A stretch of 64,000 nt of DNA from SIG78 sp045587205 (GTDB lineage: Bacteria; Verrucomicrobiota; Lentisphaeria; Victivallales; Victivallaceae). Below the pieces are notes generated by a model, which saw nothing but the letters and a program-made list of their open reading frames with translations, searched no databases and was not told the DNA's origin. The position numbers and the translations under genes are program-made. How positions within the stretch are numbered: the stretch's first letter is position 1; the number at the start of each line of letters is the position of its first letter. The DNA lies in NCBI GenBank assembly GCA_045587205.1, contig JAZNBV010000078.1, positions 43,696 through 107,695 on the forward strand, in the 5' to 3' direction. Shown piece by piece: positions 9,174-15,882 of this stretch.

Positions 9174-9875
9174 ATGAGCAAACTTATTGAACTGAAAAAT
9201 ATAACCAAAACCTATTTTCTCGGCGAGATTGATGTGCCCGTACTCAAGGGTATCACGCTGGATATAGCGCACGGTGAATATGTTGCCCTGATGGGGGCAT
9301 CCGGTTCCGGCAAAAGTACGCTGATGAATATATTAGGATGCCTTGACCGTCCCACCGGAGGTGAGTATTTTCTGGATGGCGAAGAGGTCGGTTCCGCCAG
9401 CGGCGACCGCCGTGCACTTATCCGCAACCGCAAGATCGGGTTTGTATTTCAGAACTTTAATCTGCTGCCGCGTACCAGTGCACTGGAAAATGTGATAATG
9501 CCTTTGAATTATACCAATGATTCGCTTTCGCGCGCCGAGTGCCGCAAACGCGGTCTTGCTGCGCTGGAACAGGTGGGGATTGCCGACCGGGCTGGACATC
9601 AGCCGTCACAGCTTTCCGGCGGTCAGCAGCAGCGCGTGGCAATTGCGCGGGCACTGATCAACCGGCCGCCGTTGCTGTTTGCCGATGAGCCGACCGGAAA
9701 TCTGGATTCGCACACCAGTGTGGAAGTTATGGAAATGTTCAGCCGGCTCAATGCCGAAGGCATCACAGTGATACTGGTTACTCACAGCGAGGAGATCGCC
9801 AATTACGCCAAGCGGGTGATCCACGTCAGCGACGGTCAGGTGATTTCCGGAGCATTCAAGAGCAAAGGAGCGTAA
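9174..9875 (+). CDS. ABC transporter ATP-binding protein, MacB/LolD-like
   Basis: 233 residues. Walker A GASGSGKST (41-49), Q-loop FQNFNLLP, ABC signature LSGGQQQR, Walker B LLFADEPTGNLD and the H-loop VTHSEE are all intact. It belongs to the MacB/LolD/FtsE clade of mechanotransmission ATPases, which energise periplasmic adaptors rather than move substrate through the inner membrane. Its permease partner begins 2 bases after its stop, so ATPase and permease are separate here, unlike the fused E. coli MacB. Confidence 0.95.
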   Translation: MSKLIELKNITKTYFLGEIDVPVLKGITLDIAHGEYVALMGASGSGKSTLMNILGCLDRPTGGEYFLDGEEVGSASGDRRALIRNRKIGFVFQNFNLLPRTSALENVIMPLNYTNDSLSRAECRKRGLAALEQVGIADRAGHQPSQLSGGQQQRVAIARALINRPPLLFADEPTGNLDSHTSVEVMEMFSRLNAEGITVILVTHSEEIANYAKRVIHVSDGQVISGAFKSKGA

Positions 9876-9877
9876 AT

Positions 9878-11239
9878 ATGCGTGCAAGCACTACAATCAG
9901 AATGTCGCTCATATCGCTCAAGCGCAACCCCACCCGGACAATGCTTACTATGCTGGGGATCATTATCGGGATCGCCGCAGTTATCACTATGATGGAGATC
10001 GGCAACGGCTCCAAGACCTCTATCCGCGCTTCGATCGAAAAAATGGGCGCCAACTCGGTTATGGTTATGCCGGGAAGTATGCGTCCGCCCGGGGGCGCAA
10101 GAGTCGGAGCCGGCAATGCGGTTTCGCTGATTCCGGCTGATGCCGATGCCATCGGCAGCGAGTGCCCCAGCGTGGGGGCATATTCGCCGGTGGTGCGCGG
10201 CAACGGCATCCACGTGGTTTTCGGCAATGTTGACTGGGAGCCGGGGCAGATTTACGGCATTGCTCCGGCGTATCTTGATATCCGGGCGTGGAGCATCGGC
10301 GAAGGCAGAGCCTTTACCGATGCAGAAGTCGATGCCAATGCGCGGGTCTGCCTGGTGGGTTCGACCATTGTCAAAGAGGTGTTCGGCGGATTTTCGCCGC
10401 TTGGTTGTGAGCTGCGTATAGGCGAAGTTACTTTTGAGGTGGTAGGTGTACTCAACAGCAAGGGCGCCAATATGATGGGAATGGATGAAGATGATGTGGT
10501 CTTTACGCCGTGGACAACGCTGCGGATGCGCGTTACCGGTCTTAAATACGGCAATGCCACCAATACATCCAGCAGTATAGCTGATTCGCCGAGCGCCAAG
10601 TTTGCGGTTTCAGGTCTGGCACTCTATCCGGAAGCGGATGTGCGCACCACGCGCGACCATCTTTTTTACGCCAAACACACCCAGTTGAATCAGATCATTT
10701 TTTCGGCTGTTTCAGTCGATAAAGTCAAAGATGCCACACGCGAGGTATCACAGCTTTTGCGTAAGCGGCACCGGCTCAAAAACGAGCAGGAAGATGATTT
10801 CCGGGTATTCAACGCCTCCGATTTTATGAATATGCTCAATCAGACTTCAACATTGATGACCAATCTGCTGTTGGGCGTGGCGCTGCTTTCGCTGCTGGTC
10901 GGCGGGGTGGGGATTATGAATATTATGCTTGTGTCGGTGACTGAACGCACTCGCGAAATCGGTTTGCGTATGGCGGTCGGTGCCAGATCGCGCGATATAC
11001 TCAAACAGTTTCTTATTGAATCGGTGGTGCTTTGCCTTTCAGGCGGAATTATAGGCATCCTGACCGGACACGGTATGTCGCTTTTGATCGAAAAGATTGC
11101 GCGTTGGCCCATTGAAAGCAGTCCGGGTGCCGTTGCCGCCGCGGTGCTGGTATCGGCAAGCGTGGGGATACTTTTCGGGTTTTATCCGGCGTGGAAAGCC
11201 TCCAAACTTGACCCTATCGAAGCACTCCGCTACGAGTAA
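9878..11239 (+). CDS. ABC transporter permease, MacB-like (FtsX domain)
   Basis: 453 residues: an N-terminal transmembrane helix after a short basic segment (SLISLKRNPTRTMLTMLGIIIG), a large periplasmic MacB_PCD domain (about 45-310), then three C-terminal helices forming the FtsX domain with the conserved GGVGIMNIMLVSVTERTREIGLRMA block. It is the membrane half of the MacB-type pump. The AAAGGAG site lies inside the end of the ATPase gene, indicating coupled translation. Ends with a cluster of hairpins and a strong terminator about 160 bases downstream. Confidence 0.93.
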   Translation: MRASTTIRMSLISLKRNPTRTMLTMLGIIIGIAAVITMMEIGNGSKTSIRASIEKMGANSVMVMPGSMRPPGGARVGAGNAVSLIPADADAIGSECPSVGAYSPVVRGNGIHVVFGNVDWEPGQIYGIAPAYLDIRAWSIGEGRAFTDAEVDANARVCLVGSTIVKEVFGGFSPLGCELRIGEVTFEVVGVLNSKGANMMGMDEDDVVFTPWTTLRMRVTGLKYGNATNTSSSIADSPSAKFAVSGLALYPEADVRTTRDHLFYAKHTQLNQIIFSAVSVDKVKDATREVSQLLRKRHRLKNEQEDDFRVFNASDFMNMLNQTSTLMTNLLLGVALLSLLVGGVGIMNIMLVSVTERTREIGLRMAVGARSRDILKQFLIESVVLCLSGGIIGILTGHGMSLLIEKIARWPIESSPGAVAAAVLVSASVGILFGFYPAWKASKLDPIEALRYE

Positions 11240-11402
11240 AAGTATATTGTTGCCTGTCAACTATAGAGCCGGTATTGCTGATGCGATTCCGTTGCAGCAC
11301 TGACTGATAAGTAAACATAATGGAACTTTTGTTATTCCGATATTCTCTATTAGAGGTAATTTGCCAGTTAGCCCGGCTTCACTTTGCTTGCCCGGGCGTA
11401 AA

Positions 11403-11432
11403 AAAGGCAACCAAATTTCTTTGGTTGCCTTT
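11403..11432. terminator. 13-bp hairpin terminator after the efflux operon
   Basis: AAAGGCAACCAAA and TTTGGTTGCCTTT pair perfectly around a TTTC loop, with short A and T runs on both sides, so it may work in both directions. A second hairpin (GCCCGG 11371-11376 with CCGGGC 11392-11397) sits just upstream. The whole stretch 11240-11723 holds no convincing gene; the small frames here cross these hairpins and have no ribosome site. Confidence 0.7.
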
Positions 11433-11723
11433 GTGAAGCCTGGTGGCGTGATACAAATTGGCGGCGAACTTTTCTTCCGATGATTTTTTACGCTCAAACG
11501 ATATAAAAGTTCGTTAGTGTGATACCATATTTTATAGAGAGTTACAGAACTGTGAAAAAAGTCTCGTAAAATCAAAAAATGTCAAAAAATAATGCAGAGG
11601 ACTTTCCCCGTAGAAAGTTCGTTGTTTGAAAGGTGGATTGCAAAAGATATACAAACACCAAGCTGAAAAAAACCTGTATATTTTTTACAGTCATTAACAA
11701 CCGCAAAAAAATAGTTTTTGTTG

Positions 11724-12563
11724 TCAGCGGTTGGCATAGTTCCCGTACAATTTCTGTTCCGGGACGGAATAACGCATAGTCAAGCCGCCGCCGTTGGCGT
11801 GGCGGTTATTGTAGAAATAATAGGGCTTTTGCCAGCCATAGTCAGAATAATGCAAGGGGCCGAAATTCTTGTCCTCGTTGACATCAGTGCGGTTCAATAC
11901 AAAGTTATATCCGTGCTTTCTGCGGAATTTTTCAAAATCCTCTTCTGAAACATTGCAGCTCCATTCCGCATAGTTCGTCAAAAAAGCACTTTTGCCTTTG
12001 ATCTCAAAATTATAAGCTCCGTCAGGAAAAAATCGTTCCTGCATAAAATGTGGCATTTCGTAGCCGATCGGCAGCTTGTTACCGGTAAAAGCGTAATCAG
12101 AAACATTATGAAGCTCGGAAATAAAAAGTAACAGCACGCCAACAATGATGCCGGTAATTCCGAAGGAGTCTCCTTTTTCGTGTTTTTTGAAAGGACGGAA
12201 ATATATTGCAGCAGCTGGTATCAAAAACAACGGAATAAAAAAATACTTCACATTGATCCCGCAGAAATAGCTGGTTTTACCAACGCAAAAAGAGAGCAGT
12301 CTCAAAGCAGAAAATACGATCAATATGATCCCGCTCCAAATCAATGCACTTTGTTTTCTGGAAAAGCCTGCCGGTTCAGAAAGAGTATCTTTTTTTATCT
12401 TGCGTTTCCAATTGTAAAAAAGTAATCCCCCGTAAATCAATGGTAAAATTATCAAACTCCAAAAATCAAGGGTAAGAACAATAAAAGGCGCAAAAATCAA
12501 CATCAGCAAAAGCCATGCCGTTCCCGTTATGATCCAGGTAAGTATTCTGTAAACGATTTCCAT
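11724..12563 (-). CDS. Membrane protein of unknown function
   Basis: 279 residues. The N-terminal half has five to six hydrophobic segments (about 7-50, 73-93, 105-121, 133-150), with basic loops such as YNWKRKIKKD. The C-terminal ~115 residues are soluble, rich in aromatic residues, Asn and Tyr (YFYNNRHANGGG near the end), and carry no motif I know. The gene is more AT-rich than its neighbours and sits next to hairpins and a GIY-YIG cassette, so it may be a late arrival. It is flanked by untranslated stretches and is probably monocistronic. Confidence 0.65.
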   Translation of the reverse strand: MEIVYRILTWIITGTAWLLLMLIFAPFIVLTLDFWSLIILPLIYGGLLFYNWKRKIKKDTLSEPAGFSRKQSALIWSGIILIVFSALRLLSFCVGKTSYFCGINVKYFFIPLFLIPAAAIYFRPFKKHEKGDSFGITGIIVGVLLLFISELHNVSDYAFTGNKLPIGYEMPHFMQERFFPDGAYNFEIKGKSAFLTNYAEWSCNVSEEDFEKFRRKHGYNFVLNRTDVNEDKNFGPLHYSDYGWQKPYYFYNNRHANGGGLTMRYSVPEQKLYGNYANR

Positions 12564-12831
12564 TATCTCTCCGATTCAAGCTCAAAGATAATATAACATT
12601 AGTTGCAAGCAGTTACAACTGCTGGATGCGGATTTTTTTCATAATTACTGTTTCCAAAGCCTACCGATATAACAATCTGCGAACTTTTGTCAGGAAATTT
12701 ATAAGATTGTTGAAAGTTTGATGATTTGCATAGCAGATGTGTGAATTTCTGAAAATCAAGTCCTGCGTCGGCTAGCCAAGACCTTGGGACGAGGTCCTGA
12801 ACCATAAATAGAAAAAGAGAGAAAATCTGCA

Positions 12832-13071
12832 TTAAAAGTGGCGTTTGGCAAATGCGTGTCCGGAACCGGTTTTAAGATAGGCTTCAAAAGCGGTTGCTTT
12901 TTCTTTGGTTTCAAAGGCAAAATACGCTTCAACTTTCCACGGTTTGAACTTTGAGGTGTGGGGAACTTCACCCGCGTTATGCTTGGCAAGGCGGGATTTT
13001 AGATCACTTGTACTGCCGATATAACGCTGTTCCGGGTGGGAAAGACTGCGTAAAATGTAAGTATAGAACAT
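12832..13071 (-). CDS. GIY-YIG nuclease-domain protein
   Basis: 79 residues covering a whole UPF0213-type GIY-YIG domain: YTYILRS, then RYIGSTSDLKSRLAKHN with the catalytic Arg and Tyr, and a C-terminal AFEAYLK helix. GGAGAAATCGA precedes the ATG. Such free-standing domains are often small housekeeping or mobile endonucleases with no assigned pathway. The final Asn/Glu catalytic position is less clear, so activity is uncertain. A truncated copy lies directly upstream. Confidence 0.8.
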   Translation of the reverse strand: MFYTYILRSLSHPEQRYIGSTSDLKSRLAKHNAGEVPHTSKFKPWKVEAYFAFETKEKATAFEAYLKTGSGHAFAKRHF

Positions 13072-13398
13072 TCGATTTCTCCAATTCTCTGCCGTTAGCC
13101 CTCCGTCGCCAAGAGCTTCCTCCTTCGCATAAAGCTACGGAGGATAAATTTACGGGTATCCTTCGCCCGCTCCGTTGCACTCCGCTTATTTTTGCAAACC
13201 AAAAAAATCTACGGATAGCAAGACGGGCTTGCAAATCTTCTGTAACTCCGGTATAACGCTGTTCCGGCTGGGAAAGACTGCGTAAAATGTAAGTATAGAA
13301 CATGGTTTTCTCCCGTTCAATGCCGTATAGCCCTCCGTCGCTCTGCGAGCTATGGAGGGCATCCTTCGCCCGCTCCGTTGCACTCCGCTTATTTTTGC
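13021..13398. repeat. Tandem partial duplication containing the GIY-YIG start
   Basis: Two pairs of direct repeats alternate. 13021-13071 matches 13253-13303 over 51 bases with one mismatch (the GIY-YIG start). 13158-13195 is identical to 13361-13398 over 38 bases, a non-coding stretch rich in CCGCTCCG. Both units also contain a CCCTCCGTCGC segment. The order start-repeat-start-repeat shows a segment of about 200 bases duplicated in tandem, with later loss of most of one gene copy. It ends about 150 bp before the prophage's first terminator. Confidence 0.8.
13217..13303 (-). pseudogene. Truncated second copy of the GIY-YIG gene
   Basis: From ATG 13303 (with a GGGAG ribosome site) the frame reads MFYTYILRSLSQPEQRY and about 12 more domain residues, then leaves the GIY-YIG sequence after about 29 codons and continues into unrelated repeat sequence. 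It aligns with residues 1-29 of the neighbouring gene with a few substitutions (IGSTSDLKS against TGVTEDLQA), so the duplication is not brand new. A 140-residue frame spans the remnant but is mostly readthrough. Confidence 0.65.
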
Positions 13399-13546
13399 TT
13401 GCGCAAAAAAAATCTACGTATGGCATTCCTTACGGCCTGCTATATTGTAAGCTGGGGTTTGTGCGGTACTTTGTAAATTGTTTGTTCAAATTGTATTCGT
13501 CTTGCGTAAACCTTACTTGCGTACAAAACAGTTTCTTGTTTACACA

Positions 13547-13590
13547 ACAAAAAAAACGGCTCCATATAGTTTATTATGCATGGAGCCGTT
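13547..13590 (-). terminator. Terminator of the leftward phage late operon
   Basis: AACGGCTCCAT (13555-13565) pairs with ATGGAGCCGTT (13580-13590); read leftward the stem is followed by eight T residues. It closes the lipoprotein gene, the last late gene, and marks the leftmost phage feature seen. Confidence 0.8.
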
Positions 13591-13617
13591 TGTGCAAACT
13601 TTACTCTTCGATGACGA

Positions 13618-14055
13618 TTATTTTGTTTGCACCGGAGTTGTTTGTGCATTTTCAAACGCTTTTTCGGCTGACGCTTTCCGCTTTTCCAATTCTATCAATG
13701 CGGTTTTAGCGTCTGCATCACTTCCGGCAGTAAAATCGTACTCAATTACTATATCTTCAGTGCCGAACAGTCCGACAGACTTTGTAGCCTTAAAAAATCC
13801 GGTAGTGGGGACTTTCTGGTCAGCCGGAATACCAACTTTACGGCTTCGATATTCAAGTTTTCCGGTGATGATGTGCCCTTGTGGGGTTCCGGTTTCAGGA
13901 GTGGCAATTTCCACTTCTCCCATAGAGATATAGCCACTTGCGGTTACATTTTTGTTGACAGCACTTTCTGCCAATCTATCAGTTGTGGACTGGCAACCAA
14001 CAAGTAACACGATTGCACAAACTGCAATCAACAACATTGTAAGTTTTTTCAGCAT
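13618..14055 (-). CDS. Phage lipoprotein of unknown function
   Basis: 145 residues from ATG 14055 (GAAAGGAACAAAACT ribosome site). The signal peptide MLKKLTMLLIAVCAIVLLVGC ends in a lipobox, LVGC, so the protein should be anchored in a membrane. The mature part is small, beta-rich, then ends in a charged helix (LIELEKRKASAEKAFENA). It is the terminal late gene, where Mu-like phages often place lysis or superinfection-exclusion functions; a spanin-like or surface-exclusion role is possible but unsupported by motif. Confidence 0.6.
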   Translation of the reverse strand: MLKKLTMLLIAVCAIVLLVGCQSTTDRLAESAVNKNVTASGYISMGEVEIATPETGTPQGHIITGKLEYRSRKVGIPADQKVPTTGFFKATKSVGLFGTEDIVIEYDFTAGSDADAKTALIELEKRKASAEKAFENAQTTPVQTK

Positions 14056-14099
14056 AGTTTTGTTCCTTTCTTGGCTGAATTTAACCGTTATAAATAATA

Positions 14100-14495
14100 T
14101 CAATACCGTACACCCTCTTTCTTTTTTTGTTTCCACGCACGACCGCCGAACAAGCGCAGACCTATCCACGCAAGACCAGCTCTCCAGAATGGCAAACCGT
14201 CAGCGCGACAGACTGCGTAGAATATAGCGTCAGCTTCTTGACGAGTTATATCTTCTGGCTGGGTTCTGTATAGGTAATCGTGTAGAATAGCCCCTGCAAT
14301 CGTCTGTGGGTGTATTGTAGGTGATATTGTTCCCCACAAGATACGGGGTACAGATGCGCCGTCGCACTCAAAACCTCTTGGAACAACAATCGTTTTGTCG
14401 CCAAAAAAGTATGTCATTGTACGCTTTAAGCGAAGACAATCCCCGTTGTCGGACTTTATGATTTCAACTAAAGGTGTTGTTTTGTAATAATTCAT
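14100..14495 (-). CDS. DUF1353 phage protein
   Basis: 131 residues matching the DUF1353 pattern: the opening Y-x-T-P/L-V, the core VVPRGFECDGASVPRILW, then AGAILHDYLYRT and a following Arg-x-x-AD-x-IF helix. The family is common near tail-fibre and lysis genes of diverse phages; its conserved Asp/His pairs suggest an enzyme, but no activity has been assigned that I can cite. It lies 44 bases before the lipoprotein gene and 7 bases after the RCC1 fibre gene. Confidence 0.85.
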   Translation of the reverse strand: MNYYKTTPLVEIIKSDNGDCLRLKRTMTYFFGDKTIVVPRGFECDGASVPRILWGTISPTIHPQTIAGAILHDYLYRTQPEDITRQEADAIFYAVCRADGLPFWRAGLAWIGLRLFGGRAWKQKKKEGVRY

Positions 14496-14502
14496 AGATT
14501 AT

Positions 14503-15873
14503 TTAACTCCTTGTAGTCCCAACTATTGCGTATATTCCATCATTGGAGCAAGATTTTACTGGAAAATTTGACAGCTCTGTGGTATCATTTATGCCAAGTT
14601 TAAGAAGATGACCACCGTGGAGATCACCAACACTGTCATAATAACCGTATGTAAACAACTCATTTGAGACGGAGTTGATTTGCACATCTCCTAAAACGGT
14701 GTTGTAAAGGGTGTCATCTCCGCCAAAGCCGAGCCTATAGATTTTATCACCCTTCACTCCAAAAAATACCTCATCACCTGCAAGGTACTTATCATAACCT
14801 TGGACTCCATCGCGTGTCCATAGTTTACTGTAAACGTCCCTTTCGTCAAATAATACATAAGATGGTTCTATGAATGTGCCTTCATCATAATAATACACCT
14901 CTCCGTAAACGGAACCAACAGTTTGCTTTTTACCAGAAGAAAGATTACGCCATCCGTTATAGCTCGAACTTTGCCAACGATAGTAAACGCTGGCGCCATC
15001 TGGTACATCTTCCATATTCAAAGACCATCTCGGATAGATGAAATAAGGCGATGGGATATAGTACCCTTCAGTATTAAAAGCATAGGAGCCAGAGGGTATA
15101 GTTACGGAGACATCTAATCCGTGACAGTTTCTACCCCATCCGAAGATTTTAGATACTGGGGTACCAACGTTGAAAATTTCACCCCAACCGAAACAATGGT
15201 CATATCCCGCCTCAATATCTCTCCACGAAATAAAGCCGTCTTCAGGCGTGTTCACTTTACCAGGAGAATATCGCTCTGTTGTACCCCCTGATCCTAACTG
15301 CCCCATATTGTTACGTCCCCACGACCAGAGTTCACCGTCTGTATCTATGGCAAGCACATAACCAAAACCTGACGAAACCTTTGACCAAGTTTTCGTGTTG
15401 ATTTGTGTTGGCGAATGATAGGATAAATCGGCATACCCCAACCCTAACTGACCGTACTTATTAAGCCCCCACGACCATAAATGACCGTTTTCATCAATGG
15501 CAAAATAACTATGGTCTCCGAAACGGTTTCCGGTTACTACTTCCCAACGATTCCCATTCCCATCTACGCTATTCCATGTGCCATCTTCAGTACGCCGCCA
15601 CAATGTATTAGAAGGGGGAATAACATTCGTATATCCCTTCCACGCTTCTACAGGCAAAGCGTAGGTCTTATCGTTGTGTTTTATGGCTATAGCAGCAGTA
15701 TTTGGCTTTACCCCTGCAAGATCTATCCAAGTACCACTCAATGCAGATGAGGTAAACTTAACATCGGGAATCAATGGCAGTGCAAGTGTTTGTGTCTCTT
15801 GCTTGATAATAATAACTGGTGTATCTTGTTTGATAGTGTCGTCTATATCTATAATATTTGTAGCATTAATCAT
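14503..15873 (-). CDS. Phage tail-fibre-like protein with RCC1 repeats (456 aa)
   Basis: Residues 110-260 hold at least two RCC1 propeller units with the hallmarks AIDENGHLWSWGLNKYGQLG and AIDTDGELWSWGRNNMGQLG, and a third decayed one (FGWGRNCHG). The first ~90 residues are a beta-rich attachment-like part; the C-terminal half (270-456) is Tyr/Gly-rich and ends with another divergent repeat. RCC1 propellers bind proteins or DNA in eukaryotes; in bacteria they occur in surface proteins. By position it follows the larger RCC1 fibre by 9 bases and is probably a tail-tip receptor binder. The function is inferred from context. Confidence 0.75.
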   Translation of the reverse strand: MINATNIIDIDDTIKQDTPVIIIKQETQTLALPLIPDVKFTSSALSGTWIDLAGVKPNTAAIAIKHNDKTYALPVEAWKGYTNVIPPSNTLWRRTEDGTWNSVDGNGNRWEVVTGNRFGDHSYFAIDENGHLWSWGLNKYGQLGLGYADLSYHSPTQINTKTWSKVSSGFGYVLAIDTDGELWSWGRNNMGQLGSGGTTERYSPGKVNTPEDGFISWRDIEAGYDHCFGWGEIFNVGTPVSKIFGWGRNCHGLDVSVTIPSGSYAFNTEGYYIPSPYFIYPRWSLNMEDVPDGASVYYRWQSSSYNGWRNLSSGKKQTVGSVYGEVYYYDEGTFIEPSYVLFDERDVYSKLWTRDGVQGYDKYLAGDEVFFGVKGDKIYRLGFGGDDTLYNTVLGDVQINSVSNELFTYGYYDSVGDLHGGHLLKLGINDTTELSNFPVKSCSNDGIYAIVGTTRS

Positions 15874-15882
15874 TGTCTATCC

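Noticed and set aside
11261..11575. 104-codon minus frame after the efflux operon
   Set aside because: It runs through two hairpins and the terminator and lacks a ribosome site.
12599..12832. 77-codon minus frame downstream of the GIY-YIG gene
   Set aside because: Lies in an AT-rich gap with no ribosome site or motif; ends share a repeat-like sequence around 12760-12800.
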